This document shows positions 7,842-16,087 of a stretch of 64,000 nucleotides of DNA, one piece after another. The stretch's first letter is position 1. Every line of letters starts with the position of its first letter. Both the position numbers and the translations under genes were made by a program. The DNA comes from UBA10649 sp965278945 (lineage in GTDB: Bacteria; Actinomycetota; Actinomycetes; S36-B12), in NCBI GenBank assembly GCA_965278945.1, contig OZ257128.1:620001-684000 (forward strand), in the 5' to 3' direction. The notes below the pieces were generated by a model, which saw nothing but the letters and a program-made list of their open reading frames with translations, did not search any database and was not told the DNA's origin.

Positions 7842-8512
7842 CCGGGCCAACGACGTCGCCCGACGACCTCCGCGAACCCGACTCCGGCTTCACCCTTGTC
7901 GAGCTCATGGTGGCGATGGGGGTCTTCGCGATCCTCATGACGATCGTCGGCGCCGCCATGCTGACGGGCTTCGTCGGCGTGCACGATGTAATGGCCCGTT
8001 CCGAGACCGGCGCGAGCGCGCGCATCGCGGGGGAGTGGACCAGCAAGCTGCTCCGCTACGCGGACCTGCCCGAGGGCCAGGCCGCCGCGATCACCGAGGC
8101 CAGCCCGACGTCGATCACCTTCTATACGTACTCGGGGACCGGCGCGAAGCACGACGTGCCGTACCGCGCACGTATATATAGCGTGATCAATCCCGATGCG
8201 ACCCGCTCGCTCATGAGCCAGGTGTGGACGCCGACCGCGATCACCGGGGGATGGACCTGGACGGGGACTCCCGTGACCAGGTCGATGCTCACCCTTCCGA
8301 GCACTGCGCTCGGGCCGCTGCTCGTCGAGGTGTGGGTGCGCAATCCCCTCGCCATGCCGGCCGCCGTCGCGCGCATCGCCACCCCGACGACCTCAGGGCC
8401 CGTGCTACTGGGGGTCGGCGAAGTCCCGGAGTCGGTCGTCCTGCAGATCGGCGACCGGAACGACCCGCGCAACCTGATCACGCAGCAGATCCGCCTCGGG
8501 AACCTCTCGTGA
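7838..8512 (+). CDS. Minor prepilin (PilW-like)
   Basis: 224 residues from ATG 7838, which overlaps the previous stop by 4 bases (ATGA). The prepilin cleavage site is S16-G17 then FTLVE (Glu22 at +5), followed by a hydrophobic helix (MVAMGVFAILMTIVGAAML). The globular part has no recognisable domain. The length and its place between a PilV-like and a PilX-like gene fit PilW/GspJ-type minor pilins that prime pilus assembly. It is translationally coupled to both neighbours. Confidence 0.8.
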   Translation: MTGPTTSPDDLREPDSGFTLVELMVAMGVFAILMTIVGAAMLTGFVGVHDVMARSETGASARIAGEWTSKLLRYADLPEGQAAAITEASPTSITFYTYSGTGAKHDVPYRARIYSVINPDATRSLMSQVWTPTAITGGWTWTGTPVTRSMLTLPSTALGPLLVEVWVRNPLAMPAAVARIATPTTSGPVLLGVGEVPESVVLQIGDRNDPRNLITQQIRLGNLS

Positions 8513-10671
8513 CCAGGCTGCGGATCGCGTGGCGTCGTGCGGAGGGCGACGAGGGCGTCGCGATGCTCCTGGTGATCGCGTGGAGCATGGCGCTGATGGC
8601 GCTCGCGCTGATCGTTACCCAGGCGGCCATCAACCAGATTCGGCCTTCCGACCAGCCCGAGCAGTCCAGCGCGGCCTTGGCCGCGGCCGAGGCCGGGATC
8701 GACGACTACCGCGCGCGGCTGCTCGCGTCTCCCGCGTACTACCTCAGCCCCGATCCGACGAACGCCGCTCTCACCGGGTGGGCGCCAGTCCCAGGAGGCA
8801 ACACCGACAGCGAGTTCACCTACGCGGTCGACGCCAGCCGCGCCGGGGTCGGCGGTCAGGTGCGACTGATCTCGATGGGCCGCTCCGGCGGCGTGACGCG
8901 AACGCTCGAGGCGATGATGTCCAAGCGGTCGACTCTCGACTACGTGTACATGAGCGACGTCGAGTCACCGTCGGCCGACCTGCCGGGTGCGTACAGCACC
9001 GCGGCCAACTCCGGCGGCGCCACCGGGATCACCGCGCAGCAGCTCGCCAGGCTCGTCTGCACGCACCGGTTCTACGAGACCGGCCAGGTGTCCCCGACCG
9101 GGGTCACCCCGCTCACGGGCAAGCAGCGAAACCTGAACTTCTGCCAGTGGGCGGGCATCTACGCCACGGAAAGACTGCGCGGCGCGATCCACACCAATGA
9201 CGTGTGGCGGCTGGACGATGTCAGCCTCGTGAACTCGATCGACGCGAACGCCATCACGTCGTCGTGCCGCAGCACGGCGGAGGGGCTGCAGCCCGGTGAG
9301 GCGGGATGCTCGGCGACCCACCGCTACATCGAGACGGACTACGGATACGGCAACAACGCGGCCAACGCCACGTGGTCGTCGAACACCAGGTACCAGGGCG
9401 ACGCGGCGAATCCCGCGTCCGGCACCGACTACACGGGCCGCAACCCTCGCTATGACTCGGTGCTCGATCTCCCGCCATCGCCCGCCACCTTGAAGAAGCA
9501 CGCGAGCGATCTCGGCTGCGTGTTCACCGGCCCGACCCGTATCAGGTTCGCCCAGGAGAGCGGCGTGGGCGTCATGTACGTGACGAGCCCCAATACCAAG
9601 GAGACCGCGCCGGCCTGCGACGGTGCGGACGGCACGACACTCGACAACGGGACGCCGACCGCGCAGACGACCAAGCGCATCGTGCTGACCGACCTCACCG
9701 GAATCGTCATCTACGTGCAGAACGTCCGACGGGCAACAGAGTCCGACGACCCCGACAATGCGTTCGACCTCACCAATCGCTGGGCCGTGGGCGCGGAGCC
9801 GACCTGCCAGAACAAGTCCGGCACGCGCAAGTACCCCTACGTCATCCCCAACGATGCGACCGACGCCGGCTACTTCGCAGGAGGCTCCACGTACAAGGGC
9901 TTCCCCTCCGAGCTCGCCGATCCCGCCTCGCCCTGGTACGGATCCAGCTGCAGCAGCGGTGACCTGTACGTGCAGGGCGCGTTCCGCGGGCAGGTGACCT
10001 TGGCCACGGAGAACAACGTGATTCTCACGAGCAGCCTCATCGACTCCCAGCAGACACCGGCAACGACCACGGGCCAGCCCCTCGCCTCGTCGCAGAGCAC
10101 GATCGGCGTGGTGTCGAGCAAGTTCACCTACATCTACCGGCCGTTCACCGCGTCGAACGCGTGGGTCGGGGACTGGCGGGTCGCGAACGCGACCGACGTG
10201 AAGTTCAACTTCGCGATGCTCGCCATCGACCAGTGCTTCGCGACCCAGGATCCGTACTACGGCGCACGCAACGGCAACCTGTACCTGTGGGGCTCGATCG
10301 CGCAGAAGTACCGATGCGTCGTCGGCTCCACGGGCGGCTACAACAAGCAGTACTCCTATGACACGCGCCTGGCCCGTCGAACTCCGCCCTACATGCTCGA
10401 GCTGTCCAACGAGCCGTGGCAGGACAACCGGATCGGCGAGGTCTCGCCCCTCACGCAGCCCGTCGGCATGACAACGTGGCCGCTGCTCTATGCCGACGAC
10501 ATCGGAGCGACGGTCAGCAATGTCGCCGTCGCGGCCGGACCGGCGACCGTCGCGGCCGTCGGCACGTCGGCGAGGGTCACCGCCACCGGGCCGGGGCTCG
10601 TCATCGTCTCGTACACGATCACGACCAGCGGCCTGGCGGACTACCGCCGTTTGGTCATCCATGTCGAGTAG
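8509..10671 (+). CDS. Large PilX-like pilus protein
   Basis: 720 residues from GTG 8509, overlapping the upstream stop (GTGA). The N-terminus has no GFTLxE site. It has the PilX/GspK-style form: a short charged leader (GDEGVAMLL) then a hydrophobic helix at about residues 18-45, with Glu in QPEQSSAALAAAEAGIDDY. The remaining 650 residues are a large, Cys- and Tyr-rich exported region, ending in a small beta domain (TVAAVGTSARVTATGPG). It is far longer than typical PilX (about 200 residues), so it may form the pilus tip with an added adhesin-like domain. That role is inference; membership of the minor-pilin operon is clear. Confidence 0.7.
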   Translation: MTRLRIAWRRAEGDEGVAMLLVIAWSMALMALALIVTQAAINQIRPSDQPEQSSAALAAAEAGIDDYRARLLASPAYYLSPDPTNAALTGWAPVPGGNTDSEFTYAVDASRAGVGGQVRLISMGRSGGVTRTLEAMMSKRSTLDYVYMSDVESPSADLPGAYSTAANSGGATGITAQQLARLVCTHRFYETGQVSPTGVTPLTGKQRNLNFCQWAGIYATERLRGAIHTNDVWRLDDVSLVNSIDANAITSSCRSTAEGLQPGEAGCSATHRYIETDYGYGNNAANATWSSNTRYQGDAANPASGTDYTGRNPRYDSVLDLPPSPATLKKHASDLGCVFTGPTRIRFAQESGVGVMYVTSPNTKETAPACDGADGTTLDNGTPTAQTTKRIVLTDLTGIVIYVQNVRRATESDDPDNAFDLTNRWAVGAEPTCQNKSGTRKYPYVIPNDATDAGYFAGGSTYKGFPSELADPASPWYGSSCSSGDLYVQGAFRGQVTLATENNVILTSSLIDSQQTPATTTGQPLASSQSTIGVVSSKFTYIYRPFTASNAWVGDWRVANATDVKFNFAMLAIDQCFATQDPYYGARNGNLYLWGSIAQKYRCVVGSTGGYNKQYSYDTRLARRTPPYMLELSNEPWQDNRIGEVSPLTQPVGMTTWPLLYADDIGATVSNVAVAAGPATVAAVGTSARVTATGPGLVIVSYTITTSGLADYRRLVIHVE

Positions 10672-10677
10672 GCGAGA

Positions 10678-11502
10678 GTGAGCGCGGCCGTGGCTATCCT
10701 GCGAAGCGTGGACAAGACGGGCCCGAGCTCGGCAGAGGAGTTCTTCAGCCGACGCCTCGGCGATGCGCAGACGCTGCTCGCCGCCTCTCGTCGGCATGCG
10801 GCCGAGGGGGATGCGGTCGGTGCGCTCGCGACGGCGATCGGCTCTGACCTGGCAACTCTGCAGGCCCTGCTGTGGGAGCGGATCAACATGGCGCCGCGCG
10901 CTCCCCAGCGGCAGATGTTCCAGGCGGCGGAGGCTCTCACCGCGGAGATGTCCGGGTTCGCAGCCGAGGAGACACTCCCGGGCGCTTCGCTGGCCGAGCT
11001 CATCATCGAGACCCGACGTCGCATGATGTCCGCGCTCGACGAGGCACTCGTCGCCGAGGTCGCCAGCCGCTGGTCGGACGTCGGGTTCTTGTCGACCTTC
11101 GCCGCGCCGACGTCCGACGACCTCGCCGAGTCCCTTGCCCGCCGCACCGGCGACCTGCCGGTATCGGAGTTCATCCTGCAGCGCCGGTCGGCTGCGGCGC
11201 GAAGCATGCAGCAGGCCCAGGCCAGTCGAGTGCGCGGGGCGACCTCGGAGGCGATCACCGCGGCGTACGACAGCGACTTCCTGTCCCTCGAGGCGTACCT
11301 GGCCGAGTCGGCGTGGGTGCTGGGGGACACGTGGCTGTTCACCGCGGTGTCGCGATGGGACCTGGTCACCAGCGCGGTGGCGGAGATCACCCGACTGCCC
11401 GACGGCTTCGTCGACGCGGTCGCCCTGGTGCGGCGCTCGATGACGGCGGCGCTCGGAGATGCCGACGGCGGCCGCCTGGCCGAGGTCTTCGAGCCGGTCT
11501 AA
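10678..11502 (+). CDS. Conserved-looking helical protein of unknown function in pilus operon
   Basis: 274 residues, starting at GTG 10678, 6 bases after the PilX-like stop; in-frame GTGs at 10690 and 10708 are possible alternatives. The protein is Ala/Glu/Arg-rich and almost wholly alpha-helical, with no signal peptide or membrane segment and no motif I recognise. It is the last gene of the minor-pilin operon and ends 29 bases before a strong hairpin. A cytoplasmic assembly-factor role is possible from position only. Confidence 0.6.
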   Translation: MSAAVAILRSVDKTGPSSAEEFFSRRLGDAQTLLAASRRHAAEGDAVGALATAIGSDLATLQALLWERINMAPRAPQRQMFQAAEALTAEMSGFAAEETLPGASLAELIIETRRRMMSALDEALVAEVASRWSDVGFLSTFAAPTSDDLAESLARRTGDLPVSEFILQRRSAAARSMQQAQASRVRGATSEAITAAYDSDFLSLEAYLAESAWVLGDTWLFTAVSRWDLVTSAVAEITRLPDGFVDAVALVRRSMTAALGDADGGRLAEVFEPV

Positions 11503-11531
11503 CCCCGCCCCGTTCCGCCCCAGACCCCCCG

Positions 11532-11589
11532 CGAGTGGGCAGTTGTCGGGGTCGAAACCGCAGGTTTCACCCCGACAACTGCCCACTCG
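11532..11589. repeat. Family A palindrome (hairpin)
   Basis: Outer arms CGAGTGGGCAGTTG and its complement; inner arm TCGGGG, a 2-base bulge, then GAAACC, with loop GCA. It sits in the convergent junction between the pilus operon and the minus-strand membrane protein gene, whose stop codon lies inside it. It is almost identical to the palindrome at 13266-13322, in the same orientation. It could act as a bidirectional terminator, but the family is repeated at non-terminator sites too. Confidence 0.9.
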
Positions 11590-12181
11590 GGTGGGCGTTC
11601 AGCTCCCAGTACTCGATGTCGACGTACGACGTCAGTCCGGGCATCTTCAGCCGGTACCGGTACTCGCCGTCGCACCACGACTGGTTCGCGCAATAGGGGT
11701 CGATCGGGATGATCGCGGTGCCGTCCGCGTCTGGACGGGCGACCCACTCGGCATTCCACTCGCCCTCCTGCTCGAACTCCAGGTACAGCAGTCCGGCCTG
11801 ATCCGGCCCAACGTTGACCTTCATCGTCGGCAATCGCTTCCCGCTCGCATACGTACTCGACTCGAAGACCCGGTCGAGGTCGGTGCCGGTGTCGCTCCAT
11901 TTCCAGTCGAGCTCGCCGGCCGCAGCCCTCTTGCCTTCGGAGAGCTGCTTCTTGTCAGCGGTGCCAATGTTTGAGGCCGCGACAACGAGAGTGGTGGGGA
12001 GGATGACGGCGATCAAAGTTGCTGCGAGAGTCGCGCCGATAGTTACCAGCGGACGGCTGCGGTACGAGAGCCGGACGGCCCGCTCCGGGTTGCTCCACCG
12101 GCGCACTCGGTTGCCCTCTGCGTCGTAGTCCTTCGATCGTCTGAGGGGATGGTCGGGACTTCGACGTTCGTGCGTATTCAT
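11567..12181 (-). CDS. Single-pass membrane protein of unknown function
   Basis: 204 residues, starting with ATG at 12181. Residues 1-40 are basic and cytoplasmic, followed by one membrane segment (LVTIGATLAATLIAVILPTT) near residues 45-70. The external domain of about 130 residues has two cysteines (YCANQSWC). The family is not recognised. The last codons and stop are supplied by the family A hairpin, so the C-terminus has been shaped by the repeat. It sits with the DUF559-type gene in a block bounded by two near-identical hairpins that separates the minor-pilin operon from pilMNO. Confidence 0.6.
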   Translation of the reverse strand: MNTHERRSPDHPLRRSKDYDAEGNRVRRWSNPERAVRLSYRSRPLVTIGATLAATLIAVILPTTLVVAASNIGTADKKQLSEGKRAAAGELDWKWSDTGTDLDRVFESSTYASGKRLPTMKVNVGPDQAGLLYLEFEQEGEWNAEWVARPDADGTAIIPIDPYCANQSWCDGEYRYRLKMPGLTSYVDIEYWELNAHPSGQLSG

Positions 12182-12302
12182 TTGTGGACGTCCAGACCGG
12201 CATGGTTCGCGAACGAGCGCGGATCTTGAAAGTAACCCTGATTCGCCGTTCTGAACCAGTTTGGCTCCAAACCGTTACGTGCCGCCGATTACGACCCTGG
12301 GG

Positions 12303-13172
12303 TCAACGACGAGTGAACGCGGCGTTCACCAGATCGACCATGCGCTCGGGGTTCTTCAGGTCCGCCGCGGTGAACACGACGATCGTCCATCCCGCGGCCT
12401 GGAGCAGGTTACGTCGTAATGCATCTTTTCGACGTTGCTCCTCCGGGAGGTGCACGATTCCGTCGTACTCCGCGATCACGCGTTCGCGCCGCCACACCAA
12501 GTCGGGACGGGCAAGCCACTCCCCGTTCTCAACGATGTTCACGTTGCACTCGGGCTTGGGCACTCTGCGAAGGACGAGCACACAGCGCGCCTGCGATTCC
12601 CCCGGCGACTCTGAGTCCGGATCGAGGATCGGCAATGCCACCCGGGCCGACTTCACGCCTCGACGCCCGCGCGCCCAGCGGATGATCGAGTCGAGTTCAG
12701 CAGCCGTGGCGAGCCTCCTTCGAAATAGCACGTCACCCATCGCAACGAGATGCTCGATCGGTACGAGCTCGGCGCAGTCGATCCAGGTCCGCGCCGGAGT
12801 AGTGACTCGCCGACCTTCATGCACGACGAGGTGCCGCGCAGGGAGCTCCAATCGACGGCCGCGGACGCCATTCCTGCGTTGGCGGGAGCCTCCGCGGACA
12901 ACGGCCACGCCGACCGCGCGATTCTCCAGTTCAAGGCCGATCCACGGCGGCAAGGGCAGTCCCCAATGCTGAGCAGCGGAGACGTCACAGAGAACGGAAA
13001 CGTCTGCCTTGGTGAGTAGCGCGGCGTCAGTCAGCGCGTCGAGTCGGTCTGGTTCATCGACTCGGAATCGCACCCCTCGCGATGGTGCAACGAATCGAGG
13101 GCCCCGAAGCTCGTCCGGGGATAGTCCGGGTGCGCCAGCCGCAGTGACGAGGAATGCTGATCTCGGTTCCAT
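12303..13172 (-). CDS. DUF559-type protein (Vsr/AbiEi-like nuclease fold)
   Basis: 289 residues. The N-terminal half is like the actinobacterial AbiEi/DUF559 proteins (CDVSAAQHWGLPLP; VTTPARTWIDCAEL). The C-terminal Vsr-like nuclease fold is visible as RPDLVWRRERVIAEYDG, with Asp and Glu in the right place for metal binding, then RRKDALRRNLLQAAGWTIVVFT. A distant paralogue lies at 44479-45420. These proteins are common and poorly characterised; a DNA-cleaving or DNA-binding role is predicted from the fold. This gene and the membrane protein gene sit between the hairpins at 11532 and 13266. Confidence 0.75.
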   Translation of the reverse strand: MEPRSAFLVTAAGAPGLSPDELRGPRFVAPSRGVRFRVDEPDRLDALTDAALLTKADVSVLCDVSAAQHWGLPLPPWIGLELENRAVGVAVVRGGSRQRRNGVRGRRLELPARHLVVHEGRRVTTPARTWIDCAELVPIEHLVAMGDVLFRRRLATAAELDSIIRWARGRRGVKSARVALPILDPDSESPGESQARCVLVLRRVPKPECNVNIVENGEWLARPDLVWRRERVIAEYDGIVHLPEEQRRKDALRRNLLQAAGWTIVVFTAADLKNPERMVDLVNAAFTRR

Positions 13173-13265
13173 CCTCGAATTGAGCCGCGACGGGGCCGTC
13201 GCGGCGAGGGCTCATCTGCGGCCTGTGGTGCTCCGGCGGAGGCTGTGGATACCCGGAACGCCGAT

Positions 13266-13322
13266 CGAGTGGGCAGTTGTCGGGCTGAAACCGCAGGTTT
13301 CACCCCGACAACTGCCCACTCG
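13266..13322. repeat. Family A palindrome (hairpin)
   Basis: Outer arms CGAGTGGGCAGTTG/complement, inner arm TCGGG plus GAAACC around a GCA loop. It matches the copy at 11532-11589 except for one bulge. It lies between two minus-strand genes, after the pilO 3' end and before the DUF559-type gene start. It is therefore upstream of one gene and downstream of the other. Confidence 0.9.
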
Positions 13323-13353
13323 CGGAAGGGGCGAGGAGCGGGGGAGGACGGGG

Positions 13354-14055
13354 CTAGACGCCCGCGTCGTCGATGACCTGCTGCACCGCGGCGACGAGGT
13401 CGGGCAGCTTGGACTGCAGGACGAACATCGAACCGGTCACGTCCAGGCTCTGCCCGGCTCCGCTGGCGGTGGGCGCATTCTCCGGCCCACCGTTGGCCGA
13501 CTGACTCAGGTCGGTGAGACCGGTCGCGGTCACGAGCACCGCGCGATCGAGACCCTGCAGGTTGTCGAGGAAGGCAAGCAGGCTAGCCCGGTCTCCGTTG
13601 ACGGTTACGTCGATATCGAGTTGGGCCAGCTCGACGCCGAGCCCCTTCGCCGCAGCGCCAGCCGCCGACTCCGGATCGGCGCCGGTCGTCTCGTCGCCAG
13701 TGAGGGAGCGGGGAACGGACGCGTTGATGACGGAGATCTGGTTCGCCCCGATGCCGGCGCGACTCGCTGCGTCGATGATGCTCAGCAGGACATCGGGAAG
13801 CTCGGCCTGCTGCGGCATCGACTCGAACAATGCCTGCGCATCGGCCGCCGCCTGGGTTGCCGACGCCGCCTGCTCGACGGTCTGCCGGTAGCGCCCCTGC
13901 ATCGCGGTCGTCGCCGAATCGACCTGCTCAGCCTGCGCGGCAATGTCCGTCGCGTTGGCGATGCGCGGTGAAAGGACGAGGAACCACGAGACTGCCGCGA
14001 ATACGAGCAGGATCAAGACTCCCAAGGCGACGTGAGTGCGCACGCGGGTCGTCAC
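13354..14055 (-). CDS. pilO: PilO-like type IV pilus inner-membrane assembly protein
   Basis: 233 residues; GTG start at 14055, overlapping the pilN-like stop by 4 bases. One N-terminal membrane helix (HVALGVLILLVFAAVSWFLV), then a coiled coil (about 30-90: AEQVDSATTAMQGRYRQTVE) and a small ferredoxin-like domain, the usual PilO architecture. PilO pairs with PilN to link the cytoplasmic PilM ring to the extracellular part of the machine. The gene is the third in pilM-pilN-pilO on the minus strand. The annotation rests on size, topology and operon order; sequence identity with the proteobacterial family is expected to be low. Confidence 0.75.
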   Translation of the reverse strand: MTTRVRTHVALGVLILLVFAAVSWFLVLSPRIANATDIAAQAEQVDSATTAMQGRYRQTVEQAASATQAAADAQALFESMPQQAELPDVLLSIIDAASRAGIGANQISVINASVPRSLTGDETTGADPESAAGAAAKGLGVELAQLDIDVTVNGDRASLLAFLDNLQGLDRAVLVTATGLTDLSQSANGGPENAPTASGAGQSLDVTGSMFVLQSKLPDLVAAVQQVIDDAGV

Positions 14056-14837
14056 GGCGACTCCTCCTCGGCAGGGGCAGGCGGAGCGATGATCGCCGCG
14101 ATCTGCTCGTCGGTCAGGTCAGTCTTGAGGGCGTCGATGGACAGCCCCGCTGTCCCGGTGAAGGTGATGCCGCTCGCCGAATCATCGCTGGACTCGGTGA
14201 CGGTCGAGCTGTTGACGTACGGTCCGACGAACAGCGGGTCAGCAGCCATTGCATTGAGCATCGCGGATACCTGGTCGCGCGTGTTCGCCGCTCCGCTGAA
14301 GGTGACGCAGCCGATAGTGATGTCCGTCGCGAAGGGATCCGGATTGGGGCACGGGTTGATCTCCTCGCCTACCGACGGAACACCCCTGTACTCGATCGCG
14401 ATGCTGGTGAACTCCACAGGAGCACCACCTCCGCCCGTGCCGGTCGCGACCATGCGGTTGATCACCAGGGCCGCCTGCGGCTCGGAGGCCAAGGTGGTCG
14501 CCACCAGTTCCTGCTCGTTCGTGATCTGGTCGTACATCTGCTTGATGGGCGCGAGCGCCTCGACGCGAGCGCTGACGGACGCGCTCGCCGCCTGCGCTTC
14601 GTCGAGCTTCGCCTGCGCGTCTGCGATCTGGTTGCTCTGCATGTACCAGATCGCAGAGAAGCCAAGAACGAGGAGGACGGCGACCGCGATGAAGTAGCGG
14701 TGGATGCGCCGGAGGGTGAACGACTCGGCAACCGATGCAGGCAGGAGGTTGACGCGCGGCAGAGTGCGCGCGAATGGCGGGTGGTCGACCTCGTCGTCGC
14801 GCGTGGTCGGGCGGGTTCCCTCGGCAGTGGCAGTCAC
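14052..14837 (-). CDS. pilN: PilN-like type IV pilus inner-membrane assembly protein
   Basis: 261 residues, GTG start at 14837, only 2 bases after the pilM stop. The N-terminal cytoplasmic segment contains PRVNLLPASV, the conserved PilN motif (xVNLLP) that docks onto PilM. One membrane helix (YFIAVAVLLVLGFSAIWYM) is followed by a coiled coil (LDEAQAASASVSARVEAL) and a globular domain with two cysteines. It overlaps pilO. The INLLP motif together with the downstream PilO makes this assignment firm. Confidence 0.85.
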   Translation of the reverse strand: MTATAEGTRPTTRDDEVDHPPFARTLPRVNLLPASVAESFTLRRIHRYFIAVAVLLVLGFSAIWYMQSNQIADAQAKLDEAQAASASVSARVEALAPIKQMYDQITNEQELVATTLASEPQAALVINRMVATGTGGGGAPVEFTSIAIEYRGVPSVGEEINPCPNPDPFATDITIGCVTFSGAANTRDQVSAMLNAMAADPLFVGPYVNSSTVTESSDDSASGITFTGTAGLSIDALKTDLTDEQIAAIIAPPAPAEEESP

Positions 14838-14839
14838 GT

Positions 14840-15982
14840 TCAGGCCCCCATCGCCAGGCCCGCGGCCACGACGAGCCGGCTGTCGGAGCCGTAGCGCTTG
14901 GACACCTTGCGACTGGCAGGCAGGCCGAGGAGCGGATCGAGCGTGCGCACGGGAAGCGGAATCTGCGAGGCGATCCGCTCGAGCATCCCGGTCAGCAGGC
15001 AGCTGCGGCCCGTCAGCGTGAGCGACTGGATAGGCGACGACGGATCCGACGCCTGGAAGTAGTCAAGGGAGTTGCGCACCTCGCCGATAACCCGAGTCGC
15101 CCACGCGCCGAGAGCCTCGACCGTGGCTGCATCGCGAGGGTTCGCGGCGTGCCCGCTCGCCGATGCAGCGTCGGTGAACACGCTCGACTCCGCGATCGAC
15201 GCGATAACGGGCGCCGGCCCGTTCAGTCCGCTTTCGCGCTTGAGTCGCTCGGCATCGGTCGCGGACACGTGAAGTCGCTCGATGAGCACCGTTGTCGCGA
15301 CCTCGCCGCCGAGACTGGAGATCGTGCGGACAAAGCGAGGCTGCCCGCCCTGATGGATCGCGACGGTCAACTGGTCTGCACCGAGGTCGGCAACTGCGTG
15401 GACGCCGTCGTCCTGGGGCAGCTGGCCGCCGCACGCGGCGCGGATCAGGGCGAATGCGATCGTGTCGGCGACCATCGGCTGAAGCCTCGCCTTGCGTGCG
15501 ACCTCGGCCTCAGCGGTCACCGCATCGGTGGCGGCAGCAACGATGAGGATGCGGTTGACGTCGACGGGCTGGCCGTGATCATCGGTGCGCTCCACCTCGC
15601 CGAGCAGGTGGTAGTCGAGCTCGACGGTCGACAGGTCGACGGGCAGTGCTTCGCTGACCTGGTAGCGAAGAGCGGCCCGGAAGTCGTCGGGCGGCATCCA
15701 CGGCAGGTCGACCTGACGGGTCAGCACGCTGCCGTCGGCGAGCCCGATGACTACCTTGCGCGTGGAGAAGCGGCCCTTGCGCCAGAGCTGACGCAGCGCC
15801 TTGACCACCGCGGCCTGGTCCGTGACCGTGCCGTTGTGGACAGCCCCGCGCGGCAGGTCGACGCTGGCGGCCTTCGTGATGCGATACGCCCCGGACCGCC
15901 GGTGCCTCTTCAACTGCACGCCGCGCACGCCGCTGGCCCCGATATCCACGCCGACAAAAGTGGACGCGGTCGTATCCACCAT
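14840..15982 (-). CDS. pilM: PilM, actin-like ATPase of the type IV pilus
   Basis: 380 residues. ATG 15982 is chosen because GGAGG lies 7 bases upstream; the open frame extends further but without a site. PilM has an actin/FtsA fold: the phosphate-1 loop VGVDIGASGVRGVQL lies at residues 9-24 and later loops at VADLGADQLTVAIHQGG and LTGRSCLLTGMLERI. It forms a cytoplasmic ring that binds the PilN tail. It heads a pilMNO operon divergent from pilT, with a 105-base intergenic region. Confidence 0.9.
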   Translation of the reverse strand: MVDTTASTFVGVDIGASGVRGVQLKRHRRSGAYRITKAASVDLPRGAVHNGTVTDQAAVVKALRQLWRKGRFSTRKVVIGLADGSVLTRQVDLPWMPPDDFRAALRYQVSEALPVDLSTVELDYHLLGEVERTDDHGQPVDVNRILIVAAATDAVTAEAEVARKARLQPMVADTIAFALIRAACGGQLPQDDGVHAVADLGADQLTVAIHQGGQPRFVRTISSLGGEVATTVLIERLHVSATDAERLKRESGLNGPAPVIASIAESSVFTDAASASGHAANPRDAATVEALGAWATRVIGEVRNSLDYFQASDPSSPIQSLTLTGRSCLLTGMLERIASQIPLPVRTLDPLLGLPASRKVSKRYGSDSRLVVAAGLAMGA

Positions 15983-16087
15983 CTGTTCGCCTCCAGTCGG
16001 TCCGGTCTCAGCCCGAATATCGGCCCGATCCGTCGGCGGATGACCGTGCCGGGGCCGAAAGGGCGTTCGTGAGCCGAAACCCTCGGT
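15983..16087. promoter_or_regulatory. Divergent pilM/pilT promoter region
   Basis: 105 bases between the two starts. On the minus strand GATCGGGCCGATA occurs; on the plus strand GCCGAAAG (16054) and GCCGAAACCC (16073) occur. Each GCCGA(A/T)A resembles the -10 element GCCGATAA of the FliA/WhiG type. A similar GATCGGGCCGAAA precedes the major pilin. The pilT ATG has no Shine-Dalgarno sequence, so a leaderless mRNA is possible. No promoter is proven. Confidence 0.4.

Noticed and set aside
8965..11586. Very long open frame (873 codons) on the minus strand opposite the PilX-like gene
   Set aside because: It lies antisense to genes with clear pilin context and codon-coupled starts. Long antisense frames are expected in GC-rich DNA, and its translation is Arg/Val/Gly-rich with no domain.
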